In this document: piece by piece, positions 54,851 to 63,519 of the stretch
How positions within the stretch are numbered: position 1 is the stretch's first letter
Layout of the letters: every line of letters starts with the position of its first letter
Assembly: GCF_018390575.1 (NCBI RefSeq)
Contig: NZ_JAHBCJ010000004.1
Span: 260,145 to 324,144, forward strand
From: Bhargavaea massiliensis
GTDB lineage: Bacteria; Bacillota; Bacilli; Bacillales_A; Planococcaceae
Length of the DNA stretch: 64,000 nt
Direction: 5' to 3'
The notes under the pieces: model-generated
What the model was told of the DNA's origin: nothing
Seen by the model: only the letters and a program-made list of their open reading frames with translations
Databases searched by the model: none
Made by a program: the position numbers and the translations under genes

Positions 54851-54890
54851 GAAACTCCCTGAGCATACCGCTCAGGGAGTTTCTTCTATA
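54851..54890. terminator. Bidirectional terminator
   Basis: GAAACTCCCTGAGC-ATACC-GCTCAGGGAGTTTC perfect stem followed by TTCTATA, between the micro-ORF and the convergent small gene. Confidence 0.8.
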
Positions 54891-54915
54891 GTTACGGAAA
54901 CCGCTTTTTGATCCA

Positions 54916-55134
54916 TCAGCCGGTTGTAGGCATTTTCCTCTTCAACAGGGCGGCAGACAGAATCTTATGGGTTGCCGAAAGGTAAATGGCCGCGGCTTCC
55001 GTGTTGCCCGCTTCCGCCTCCTCGATTCCCTTAGGGATCTGTTCAAGGAGCAGGTCTATTTTTGCCCTTGTCCGCTCGCGGGCATCGTGGATCTGATGAA
55101 GCCGTTCAAGTTCCTGTTCAAATTGGTCACACAT
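54916..55134 (-). CDS. Small helical hypothetical protein
   Basis: A 72-residue charged protein, nearly all helix (MCDQFEQELERLHQIHDARE...), with a short coiled-coil tendency. ATG 55134 follows AAGGAGATA. I recognise no family. It is a single-gene unit between the YpiP-type methyltransferase terminator region and the hairpin at 54851. Confidence 0.6.
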   Translation of the reverse strand: MCDQFEQELERLHQIHDARERTRAKIDLLLEQIPKGIEEAEAGNTEAAAIYLSATHKILSAALLKRKMPTTG

Positions 55135-55206
55135 TGCGATATCTCCTTGTATCTTCCGGGCTCATTTGATTACAGAAACTCACATCATTTTCTTTAAGCG
55201 ATCATC

Positions 55207-55243
55207 AAAACCCGCCGTGCAATATTGGGCACGGCGGGTTTTG
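55207..55243 (-). terminator. Terminator of the YpiP/bacilliredoxin unit
   Basis: AAAACCCGCCGTGC-AATATTGG-GCACGGCGGGTTTT, 14-bp perfect stem, just after the methyltransferase stop codon. Confidence 0.85.
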
Positions 55244-55250
55244 TCTCTGG

Positions 55251-56033
55251 TCAAACTTCTATATAACCATAATGAAACTTTGTGTTCGGGCGGTCGATGC
55301 GTGTGAAGCCGTACCGGTCGAACAGCTCCGAGCGGTAGTGGGCTTTCAGCACGACTCTCCGCCTGGCGACCCGCACAGCTTCCGTAAACAACCGGTCGTC
55401 CGGCCGATCATGGACGCCGGCGGAACGGAGCGGCGCAAAAGCGGCCGCTTCCTCGATCGCTTCCTCGAACATCGGATCCAAGTAAACGACATCGTAGCTG
55501 CCCGTCTCGCAGCTTTCCAGAAAATCGGCCGCTTTCGCATTCCGGACATCGATCCGGTGCATGGCCTCCAGCACCTCTTCCGGTGAGTCGGTGTAGGTCG
55601 CCAGTCCATGCCCGACAATATAAGTGACAATCGGGTCCGCTTCACAGGCTGTCACCAGACCGGAGGGGCCAGTGACAAATGAAGCGACGGTACTGTCCGA
55701 TGCAAGGCCCATCGTGCAGTCGAGAAACAACTCTCCCGCCCTCAGGCCACACACATCGACCATGGCGTCATTTCCTCCGCGCTGCAGCCGTTTGATACGG
55801 ATGGCGGCAAGGCCCGGGTGGAAAAACAGCGGCTTCACATCAGGGTTGGTGTGGTACTCATACCGCTCCTTGCCGGCAACGACGACCGGCCGGCCATATT
55901 CCCGCATGAGTTTCCTGACAGAACGTTTTTTGCGCGGCTCAAATTCTGTGCCGATTTCACCCGCCACTTGCGTTGCAAGCCGGACACTCTCACCGTCCGG
56001 ATGCTGGCCGGTGGTGACGATGGGCAGATTCAC
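55251..56033 (-). CDS. ypiP: Class I SAM-dependent methyltransferase (YpiP/RsmJ-like)
   Basis: A 260-residue methyltransferase with LFLDCTMGLASDS as the SAM-binding motif I, CEADP as motif II and VVYLDPMFEEA as motif IV. The DPMF motif is that of RsmJ-type 16S rRNA methyltransferases, and it matches B. subtilis YpiP. An RNA target is therefore likely but unproven. Its ATG overlaps the bacilliredoxin stop by four bases. Confidence 0.87.
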   Translation of the reverse strand: MNLPIVTTGQHPDGESVRLATQVAGEIGTEFEPRKKRSVRKLMREYGRPVVVAGKERYEYHTNPDVKPLFFHPGLAAIRIKRLQRGGNDAMVDVCGLRAGELFLDCTMGLASDSTVASFVTGPSGLVTACEADPIVTYIVGHGLATYTDSPEEVLEAMHRIDVRNAKAADFLESCETGSYDVVYLDPMFEEAIEEAAAFAPLRSAGVHDRPDDRLFTEAVRVARRRVVLKAHYRSELFDRYGFTRIDRPNTKFHYGYIEV

Positions 56034-56464
56034 TTCACCATCTGCCGGAGAACTCCGGATATGTGTGACTGGACCTGCTCCAGGTCATGGTCTTCGATCT
56101 GCTCACGCGGAATAAAGTATTTTAGCTCGGAGCCTTCAAGCACCGCAATTGACGGAGAACTCGGAGGCACTTCTTCGAAATAGCCACGCATTTTCTCTGT
56201 CGCTTCCCGGTCCTGCCCTGCGAACACTGTGACGAGGTTCTCTGGTTTTTTGTCCAGTTCCTCCAGCGCCCCTGTTACCGCAGGGCGCGCAAGTCCTGCC
56301 GCGCAGCCGCAGACGGAGTTGATGACGACGAGTGATGTGCCCTCTGCCGACGCCATGAATGCATCCACTTCCTCGGCTGTCGTCAGTTCCTGGAACCCCT
56401 GTCCTGTCAGTTCGCGGCGCATCGGTTCCGCCACCTGTTTCATGTACGCTTCATATGCTTCCAT
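56030..56464 (-). CDS. brxA: Bacilliredoxin BrxA/YphP
   Basis: A 144-residue thioredoxin-fold protein with the C-G-C motif (Cys52, Cys54 in NSVCGCAAGLARPA) of the DUF1094/YphP family. It removes bacillithiol from proteins oxidised by hypochlorite or peroxide, so the organism should make bacillithiol. It is translationally coupled to the methyltransferase gene. Confidence 0.93.
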   Translation of the reverse strand: MEAYEAYMKQVAEPMRRELTGQGFQELTTAEEVDAFMASAEGTSLVVINSVCGCAAGLARPAVTGALEELDKKPENLVTVFAGQDREATEKMRGYFEEVPPSSPSIAVLEGSELKYFIPREQIEDHDLEQVQSHISGVLRQMVK

Positions 56465-56467
56465 CGT

Positions 56468-57604
56468 TCATTCCCCTTTCGCTTTCGTTCTCATCTCGGT
56501 CATCTGTTTCCACATCGATCCCTTTGCTTCCTCCCCGCCCTCGATGCGCGCCTCGGCCATCTTCGCCTGGAGCTTGACCTCGAATTCCGGATCGTCTTCC
56601 ATTTCCTTCAGGGCAGGGAGCGCTTTTTCCGTACCGGTTTCGTACAGGTACATCGCACCGCGCCAGCGGACGATTTTGCTTTTGTCCTTGAGCGTGCGGA
56701 TGGCGAGGTCCTCGAATTCAGGGAATCCGAGGTCGCTCATCGCGTCGGCTGCCGTGCGGCGGACAGGAGCGCTCTTGTCTTCCATCGCCTTCTCGATATA
56801 CGGGACGACCGCCGGGTCCTCAATCATGCCGAGATAAACGACGGCCAGGCGGCGGACGGACATCTTCTCATCCTTCAGTGCTTCCATCAGGAGCGGCACA
56901 TCGGACATATCCGGGTCAGGCAGCTGGTCCAGCAGACGGAACCGTTCTTCCCAGCTGTCTGCCGCCTGGTACTCGTCAAGCGTCACTTTTCGGCGGCCGA
57001 GGACCGGCGATTCTTTCGTCTCGCTGCCGGCTTCCATGATGGCATCCAGCCGCTCCTGCGGGTAGGCGGCTTCAATCTCCTTGACGACCTCTTCGCCGAT
57101 TTCCTTTTTGTCGCCGTACCGGATCCCATAATCCGCCCATTTGCGCTGAAGGATGTAGTTCTCGTCGTCCCCTTCCATAAGCGAATTCATCGCGTCGACA
57201 AACCGCTGTCCGAGACCGAATCGTTCCTCGCCGCGGTCGTCGAACACTTTTACCTGGAGCGGGACGCCTTTATATTGCTGGACATGGATGTACAATTCGC
57301 CAAAGTGCTCGTCCGCTTCCGCCGCTTCGGTGCTTTCCTCTTCCTGCTCCTCTCCGAACACTTCGCGGACACCGGCCAGGATCGGCTCCCAGTCATACTT
57401 GCCGCTCCGCTCGATCGCGAAAAAGTCCATGACGTGATAAATGCCTTTCACGCCTTCGATATTGAAAATCTGCCGGATAAACTCCGGAGCTTCATCCAGG
57501 CTGTCCGGCTTATAGTTGTATGCCTTGCCGAACGGCAACTCCCTGTCGATCACGACTTTCATCGAGTTCGGGCTCGGCGTCGGTTCGATTGTAATGATTT
57601 TCAT
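56468..57604 (-). CDS. CvfC/YpgR virulence factor C-like HEAT protein
   Basis: A 378-residue protein with an N-terminal NifU-N/scaffold-like domain (MKIITIEPTPSPNSMKVVID) and a C-terminal array of HEAT-like repeats (residues ~220-350, e.g. SVRRLAVVYLGMIEDPAVVPYIEKA). It matches S. aureus CvfC and B. subtilis YpgR in length and ends. The biochemical role is unknown. ATG 57604 lies behind GGAGG; it sits three bp upstream of brxA, forming a three-gene unit. Confidence 0.87.
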   Translation of the reverse strand: MKIITIEPTPSPNSMKVVIDRELPFGKAYNYKPDSLDEAPEFIRQIFNIEGVKGIYHVMDFFAIERSGKYDWEPILAGVREVFGEEQEEESTEAAEADEHFGELYIHVQQYKGVPLQVKVFDDRGEERFGLGQRFVDAMNSLMEGDDENYILQRKWADYGIRYGDKKEIGEEVVKEIEAAYPQERLDAIMEAGSETKESPVLGRRKVTLDEYQAADSWEERFRLLDQLPDPDMSDVPLLMEALKDEKMSVRRLAVVYLGMIEDPAVVPYIEKAMEDKSAPVRRTAADAMSDLGFPEFEDLAIRTLKDKSKIVRWRGAMYLYETGTEKALPALKEMEDDPEFEVKLQAKMAEARIEGGEEAKGSMWKQMTEMRTKAKGE

Positions 57605-57625
57605 GTCTGATGCCTCCATTGTAAA

Positions 57626-59515
57626 TCATGCTTCGGCGATTTCTTCCAGATAGCTCCACCGTTCGATCAGGGCCTCATACTCCCTGTTGAGCTCATCCAG
57701 CCGGGCTGAAATCTCGCTTACTTTCCCGTAATCGGCCCCGGCGTCGGCCAGCGCTTCCTCCGCTTCCATAATCGCCTGTTCAGCGGCCTCGATCTTGCTG
57801 CCGATCTCTTCCCATTCCTTTTTCTCACCGAGCGTCATCTTCTTTTTCTTCGGCTTGTCCGTCTGCTGTGCCGGTTTCTCGGAAAGGGTAGGCGATGCCG
57901 CAGTCTGTTTCTCCTGCCTTGACGCTTTCTCCAAGTAGTCCGTATAAAGTCCGAGCTCCTGTGTGACTTCCCCGGACCCGTCAAGAATCCACAGCTTTCG
58001 GGATGTCCGGTCCAGGAAGAACCGGTCGTGGGAGATCGTCACGACAACACCCGGGAATGAATCGATGAATGTCTCGAGCACGGACAATGTCTCCAGGTCG
58101 AGGTCATTTGTCGGCTCGTCAAGAAGCAGGACGTTCGGCTGTTCGATCAGCAACCGCAGCAGATACAGCCGCTTCCGCTCGCCCCCGGACAGCTTTCCGA
58201 TCAGCGTGCCGTGAACGTTCGACGGGAAAAGGAATTGCTCGAGCATCTGCACGGCGGAATAACGGGTGCCGTCCTGTCTCCGGATGTCATTCGAAGCCTC
58301 CGTGACGTAGGCGATGATCCGCTGATTCGGATCCATTTCAGGCAGATGCTGCGTGAAATGAGCGATCTTCACCGTCTCGCCGCGGATCAGTTCCCCGCTG
58401 TCCGGCCGGATGGACCCGGCCAGCAGGTTCATGAGCGTCGACTTTCCAGCCCCGTTCGGTCCGATGACCGCCACGCGGTCGCCGCCCTGAAGCAGGAACG
58501 AAAAGTCGTTGATGATGTTCCTGCCGCCATATCCTTTTGTAATCCGCTCCCCCTCGAGCACTTTCTTGCCGAGGCGCGATGCCGCAAGCGACAGATCAAG
58601 CGGATCCGGACCGTCCTCCCTTTTCACTTTCTCCGACAGTTCCTCAAACCGCCCGATCCGGGCTTTCTGCTTGGTCGAGCGGGCTTTGGCACCCCTACGG
58701 ATCCATTTCAGCTCATTTCGGTAGCGGTTCTTGTTTTTCTCGAATGTGGCTTCATCCTGCTCGATCCGGAGCGCCTTCGCCTCAAGGAAGTCCGAGTAGG
58801 TCCCCCTATGGCTGTAAAGTGTCCGGTCGGCCAGCTCGTAAATCTTGGTCGCGACCGAATCCAGGAAGTAGCGGTCGTGCGTGATGAAAAGAATCGCGCC
58901 GCCAATCTGCTTCAAGTAATCTTGCAGCCACTCGATCGATGTGACGTCCAGATGGTTGGTCGGCTCGTCCAGGAGCAGGAGATCCGCCGGCTCGAGCAGC
59001 ACCTTGGCCAGTGCCACCCGTTTGCGCTGACCTCCTGAGAGGCTGCCGGTTATGGCTTCGTAATCAGAGATTCCCAATTTCGAAAGGATCGTTTTCGCCC
59101 GGGCGTTCAGGTCCCACCCTCCGTCAGAGTCCATCCGGTTCTGAAGCTTCGCAAACCGGTCCTGGGCCGCTGCGCTTTCCGGATCGGTTCCGAGTTCGCG
59201 AAGCGCCTCTTCGTACTCCCGGTTCAGCCGGATCAGCGGTGAATCCCCTCCGAACACGGTACGAAGCACCGAGTGCTCAGGATCCGGACGCGGGTCCTGC
59301 GGCAAATGAGCGATCCGGTAGTCATTCGGATGGTCAAACGACGCCGAGTCCGCATCCAGCGCTCCGGCGATGATCGACAAGAGCGTCGACTTTCCGGTCC
59401 CGTTGATGCCGATCAGGCCGATCCGGTCCCCTTCGTTGATGGTGAAGCTGATATCGTTGAACAGTGTCTTGTCCCCGACGGTCTTCGTCAGGCCCGACAC
59501 GATGAGATGCCCCAT
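57626..59515 (-). CDS. yfmR: ABC-F ribosome-associated ATPase YfmR/Uup-like
   Basis: A 629-residue protein (the B. subtilis YfmR length) with two intact ABC cassettes: GINGTGKST and LSGGQRKRVALAK first, GPNGAGKST and LSGGERKRLYLLR second. A linker (ABC-F interdomain helix pair) and a C-terminal coiled coil (residues ~550-625) that may bind DNA or ribosomes complete it. It resolves stalled translation, e.g. at polyproline. ATG 59515 is favoured over the GTG three codons upstream. It is divergent from the MFS gene. Confidence 0.93.
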   Translation of the reverse strand: MGHLIVSGLTKTVGDKTLFNDISFTINEGDRIGLIGINGTGKSTLLSIIAGALDADSASFDHPNDYRIAHLPQDPRPDPEHSVLRTVFGGDSPLIRLNREYEEALRELGTDPESAAAQDRFAKLQNRMDSDGGWDLNARAKTILSKLGISDYEAITGSLSGGQRKRVALAKVLLEPADLLLLDEPTNHLDVTSIEWLQDYLKQIGGAILFITHDRYFLDSVATKIYELADRTLYSHRGTYSDFLEAKALRIEQDEATFEKNKNRYRNELKWIRRGAKARSTKQKARIGRFEELSEKVKREDGPDPLDLSLAASRLGKKVLEGERITKGYGGRNIINDFSFLLQGGDRVAVIGPNGAGKSTLMNLLAGSIRPDSGELIRGETVKIAHFTQHLPEMDPNQRIIAYVTEASNDIRRQDGTRYSAVQMLEQFLFPSNVHGTLIGKLSGGERKRLYLLRLLIEQPNVLLLDEPTNDLDLETLSVLETFIDSFPGVVVTISHDRFFLDRTSRKLWILDGSGEVTQELGLYTDYLEKASRQEKQTAASPTLSEKPAQQTDKPKKKKMTLGEKKEWEEIGSKIEAAEQAIMEAEEALADAGADYGKVSEISARLDELNREYEALIERWSYLEEIAEA

Positions 59516-59693
59516 GCTACCCACTTCCTATTCCGTATATAGACAGTTCCATCATACTAAAAATAGAGGGCCGGAACCAATCCTGCTGTTTTCGTCCCTT
59601 TTTACAGGAAAATTTTTCAGAATCTTAACCTTTCCGGGAAGCGATATTGATACAATGGTAGCAAGTGACGATTTATCACGAGGGGGGAGCTAT

Positions 59694-60965
59694 TTGAAAT
59701 TCCGGCTGACCAAACAAGAGAAAAGCTGGGCGTTCTACGACTGGGCCAACTCCGCCTATTCCATCATCATCACGACGGCCGTGTTCCCGCTGTTTTATAA
59801 GGCGGCAGCGACCAACGCGGGAGTAAGCGCCACCGACTCGACGGCCTATCTCGGCTACACCATCTCCATCTTCACGTTCATCTTAGCGCTGCTTGCACCG
59901 ATTCTTGGGACGATTGCCGATTACCGGGGCATGAAGAAAAGATTCTTCACAGGCTTCTTTATTCTGGGGACCGGTGCGACGGCCGCACTTGCCTTTATCC
60001 CAGCAGATAACTGGCTCATGCTGCTCGTCGTCTACACATTCGCCGCACTCGGTTCGACAGGGGCGAATGTGTTTTACGACTCTTTCCTCACTGACGTCTC
60101 CACGTCCGAACGCATGAACCGGGTATCGGCGTTTGGCTATGGGATCGGGTATATCGGAAGCACGATCCCGTTCATCATTTCAATCGCAATCATCCTGTTG
60201 TCGCAGTCCGGCGTCATCCCGCTGTCCGTGACCAACGCAAGCCGTGCCGCATTCCTGATCACTGCCGTGTGGTGGCTCCTGTTCTCGGTGCCGATGTTCC
60301 GCCATGTGCACCAGATCCACTTTATCGAACCTGATCCGAAACCGGTGGCGCAGGCATTCAAGCGTCTCGGCAACACGTTCCGCGAAATCAGGAAATACCG
60401 GGGACTGTTTTTGTTCCTGCTTGCCTACTTCTTCTATATCGACGGTGTCGGCACGATCATCTCCATGTCGACCGCCTACGGCTCGGACCTCGGCATCGAT
60501 GCCAACAGCCTGCTGATCGTGCTGTTCGTGACACAGGTCATCGCCGCTCCGTTCGCGGTCATCTATGGCCGTCTCGCCGACCGGTTCGGCACAAAGCAGA
60601 TTTTGTATGTCGGCATCGCCGTCTACACATTCGTCTGCATCTATGCGTACTCGATGGACTCCGTCGCGGACTTCTGGGTGCTCGCGATGCTCGTCGGCAC
60701 CTCGCAGGGCGGCATCCAGGCACTTAGCCGCTCCTACTTTGGACGGCTTGTCCCGAAAGAAAACTCCAATGAATTTTTCGGCTTCTACAACATTTTCGGG
60801 AAATTCGCTTCGATCATGGGGCCGCTTCTCGTCGGGGTCACGGCTCAGATGACCGGCAACACAAATGCCGGCGTCTTCAGCCTCGTCGTGCTCTTCATCA
60901 TCGGAGGCATCATATTGTACTTCGTCCCGAATCCGGCAAGGTACGAGCCGGTGCCGGAAAGTTAA
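59694..60965 (+). CDS. MFS transporter, UMF1/YxiO type
   Basis: A 423-residue protein with twelve membrane helices and the Atg22/UMF1 family start EKSWAFYDWANSAYS, then DYRGMKKRF as the loop 2-3 motif. It is likely a drug or metabolite exporter of unknown substrate. The TTG at 59694 is set by AGGGGGGAG; an upstream open frame is unsupported. The terminator behind it is the strongest in the window. Confidence 0.9.
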   Translation: MKFRLTKQEKSWAFYDWANSAYSIIITTAVFPLFYKAAATNAGVSATDSTAYLGYTISIFTFILALLAPILGTIADYRGMKKRFFTGFFILGTGATAALAFIPADNWLMLLVVYTFAALGSTGANVFYDSFLTDVSTSERMNRVSAFGYGIGYIGSTIPFIISIAIILLSQSGVIPLSVTNASRAAFLITAVWWLLFSVPMFRHVHQIHFIEPDPKPVAQAFKRLGNTFREIRKYRGLFLFLLAYFFYIDGVGTIISMSTAYGSDLGIDANSLLIVLFVTQVIAAPFAVIYGRLADRFGTKQILYVGIAVYTFVCIYAYSMDSVADFWVLAMLVGTSQGGIQALSRSYFGRLVPKENSNEFFGFYNIFGKFASIMGPLLVGVTAQMTGNTNAGVFSLVVLFIIGGIILYFVPNPARYEPVPES

Positions 60966-61006
60966 AAAAGACGATCCGGAGCGTGGGGCTCCGGATCGTC
61001 TTTTTT
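60964..61006 (+). terminator. Terminator after the MFS gene
   Basis: AAAAAAGACGATCCGGAGC-GTGG-GCTCCGGATCGTC with TTTTTTG, stem of 19 bp. Confidence 0.9.
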
Positions 61007-61082
61007 GTAGTTATTCATAAAGTAGATAGCTGCAACGAATCATCGTAATTCGAGCACAAAAATGCAGGCACGGATGATTTTT

Positions 61083-61112
61083 TTGCCCTTTGGCAGTGGT
61101 TCACGGTAAAAT
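61083..61112 (+). promoter_or_regulatory. Promoter of yhgE-like gene with downstream dyad
   Basis: TTGCCC (61083-61088), 18-bp spacer, TAAAAT (61107-61112). ACTCG-GCATGA-CGAGT (61124-61139) just downstream could be an operator. Confidence 0.45.
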
Positions 61113-61165
61113 GGTGACGTTTCACTCGGCATGACGAGTTCAATAACAGGATAAGAGGCGTTGTA

Positions 61166-63415
61166 ATGAAACAAGTTTGGAAGATTTTCACGACTGACAT
61201 CCGGAACCTAACTACAAACTGGGTTGCAGCAATTCTTGTAGGAGGACTGATCTTCCTTCCCTCTCTTTATGCATGGTTTAATATCTACGCGTCCTGGGAT
61301 CCTTATGGGAAGACCGATCAGCTGCCGGTTGCGATTGTCAATGAAGATCAGGGCGCAACCGTTCGCGATGAGGAGATCGACGTCGGCAGTCAGCTTGTCG
61401 ATTCGCTCAAAGAAAACGATACGATCAACTGGAAATTCACAGAGCGGGAAGATGCGCTGAAGCGGGTGGAAAACGGAGAGTATTTTGCCGCAATCATCGT
61501 TCCGGAAGATTTTTCCGAAAAGCTGGCTACAGTGACGACCGGACATCCCAAAAAAGCCACGATTGAGTACTATGTGAATGAAAAAACCAATTCCATCGCT
61601 CCAAAAATCACTGAAAAAGGCGCAACTGCCATCGTCGAAACCGTCAGCAAAGAGTTCACCTCCACTGTGAACCAAGTTATTTTCGACATGTTCAACAAGC
61701 TGGGCATCGAATTGCAAACAGATCTTCCTGACATTGAGAAATTCGAACAATATGTATTTTCCATGGAAGAAAAATTGCCGGGCGTCCGAAAATTGCTGGA
61801 ATCGGTTTTGACCGATGCCGACCAGGCTCAAGCTCTCCTCAGCCAGGCAGAAAACAAAATGCCGGAGGCCAAGCGGCTGACTGCCGAAGGTCTCAGTACG
61901 GTCAACCGAACGCTCGGTTACCTGGATACAGCCGAACAGCAGCTCGCGGCGCTTGAGCCGCAGATCGAAAAAGATCTGGAGACGGCCGCCCGTGTCTCCG
62001 GCGAAATCAACGACATGCTGCTTGAAATCCAAAAAGCAGAACTCGACACAACCCAGCTGGATACAGCCAAAAGTGGGTTGGATGATAAAATGACCGAAGC
62101 CATACAATCCGTCGATAACATCCATAAACAACTGCTCCTGTTAAAAGAGATTAATCAGAAGGCATCGGAAACCCCCGTTCCCGATGCCGATAAGGAAGAG
62201 GCTCCGACATTGCCCGAAGAAGGTCTGCAAAGCAGACAGACGGAGTCATCAGCGGCCGGCCAATCTGCGCTTGACAACGCCATCCAGGCAACCGGGCAGC
62301 TGAAATCCGCGCTACAGGAAGCGCAGGACAACGCCCGCGCGGTCGATGAGGCGGCCGCCGGCTATGTGCAACAGGCAAAAGGCTGGGTGAATGATGTTCA
62401 GGGGATCGCCCAGAACGTTTCGGTCAGTATCGACAGCTATACGAAAACATATAACGAGACCATTAAACCGACGATCCAGAAAGAAATAAAAGATGCCCGC
62501 AGCACGCTGACGGAGGCAAGGGATCTGCTGTCGGGCATTCAAGCCACCCTTCCTCAGGCCGAAAAGATTATCACCAGCACATCCGGCCACCTGTCGGAAG
62601 GAGAACAAGGGATCGAAGAGGCGCTTAACCAATATCCGTATGTCTATACAAAAATCACCGAACTGGCGGACCGGATCCGTTCCGTACAGGGAGAAACGGA
62701 CATCAATGAAATCATCGATCTGCTGTTGAACGATCCCGAGGCCGAGAAGAGCTTTTTTGAGGAGCCGATCCGGCTTCATGAGAACAAGTTATTTCCAATC
62801 GAAAATTATGGCACTGGCATGACTCCGTTCTACACGGTGCTTTCCATATGGGTCGGATGTTTGTTGCTCGTCTCTCTGCTTTCGACGGACATACATCATG
62901 CGGAACAATTTTCACCGAAGACGGTTTATTTCGGGCGTCTGCTGCTGTTCCTTCTGATTGGAGTGCTGCAAGCATTGATCGTGACGATCGGGAATATCCT
63001 GATTCTAGGTGTGGATGTTACTGAACCGCTTGGATTCATCTTATCAGGCCTTCTGATCAGCACCGTTTTCATGTCCATTGTTTATACGCTCGTCTCTGTT
63101 TTCGGGGACGTCGGAAAAGCCATGGCGATTGTGCTTCTGGTGCTTCAGATAGCGGGTTCCGGCGGGACGTATCCGGTCGTCCTGTTGCCTGACTTCTTCC
63201 AGATGATCAGTCCTTACTTGCCGTTCACCTATGCGATCGATCTCATGAGAGAAATGACCGGAGGTGTCGTTAAAGCTCGTATTGTAAAGGATATTCCGAC
63301 TCTGATCGGGATTGGAGCTGCCATGATGATTTTCGGTTCAATCCTTAAACCCATCTTGAACAAGTGGATGAACCAGATTCTGAAGAAATCCCGTGAATCC
63401 GGCTTATTCCATTAA
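61166..63415 (+). CDS. YhgE/Pip family membrane protein
   Basis: A 749-residue protein with one N-terminal helix (~residues 20-42), a large external region with long coiled-coil stretches (~residues 180-540), and a C-terminal ABC-2-permease-like block of about five helices (~570-740). This is the YhgE/Pip (phage-infection-protein) family, which in type VII secretion systems (EsaA-like) and phage receptors sits in the envelope. No T7SS gene is near, so the role is open. ATG 61166 follows AAGAGG. Confidence 0.88.
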   Translation: MKQVWKIFTTDIRNLTTNWVAAILVGGLIFLPSLYAWFNIYASWDPYGKTDQLPVAIVNEDQGATVRDEEIDVGSQLVDSLKENDTINWKFTEREDALKRVENGEYFAAIIVPEDFSEKLATVTTGHPKKATIEYYVNEKTNSIAPKITEKGATAIVETVSKEFTSTVNQVIFDMFNKLGIELQTDLPDIEKFEQYVFSMEEKLPGVRKLLESVLTDADQAQALLSQAENKMPEAKRLTAEGLSTVNRTLGYLDTAEQQLAALEPQIEKDLETAARVSGEINDMLLEIQKAELDTTQLDTAKSGLDDKMTEAIQSVDNIHKQLLLLKEINQKASETPVPDADKEEAPTLPEEGLQSRQTESSAAGQSALDNAIQATGQLKSALQEAQDNARAVDEAAAGYVQQAKGWVNDVQGIAQNVSVSIDSYTKTYNETIKPTIQKEIKDARSTLTEARDLLSGIQATLPQAEKIITSTSGHLSEGEQGIEEALNQYPYVYTKITELADRIRSVQGETDINEIIDLLLNDPEAEKSFFEEPIRLHENKLFPIENYGTGMTPFYTVLSIWVGCLLLVSLLSTDIHHAEQFSPKTVYFGRLLLFLLIGVLQALIVTIGNILILGVDVTEPLGFILSGLLISTVFMSIVYTLVSVFGDVGKAMAIVLLVLQIAGSGGTYPVVLLPDFFQMISPYLPFTYAIDLMREMTGGVVKARIVKDIPTLIGIGAAMMIFGSILKPILNKWMNQILKKSRESGLFH

Positions 63416-63462
63416 TACTACGGCAGAACAACTCTATGCCTTTCCGTAGGCCACTGAACCCC

Positions 63463-63503
63463 CCAAAAAAAGAGCCATCACTTTGAGAGTGATGGCTCTT
63501 TTA
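63463..63503. terminator. Bidirectional terminator
   Basis: AAAAAGAGCCATCACT-TTGAG-AGTGATGGCTCTTTT hairpin between yhgE and the convergent hydrolase gene. Confidence 0.9.
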
Positions 63504-63519
63504 CGTCTATTAGGACCTG

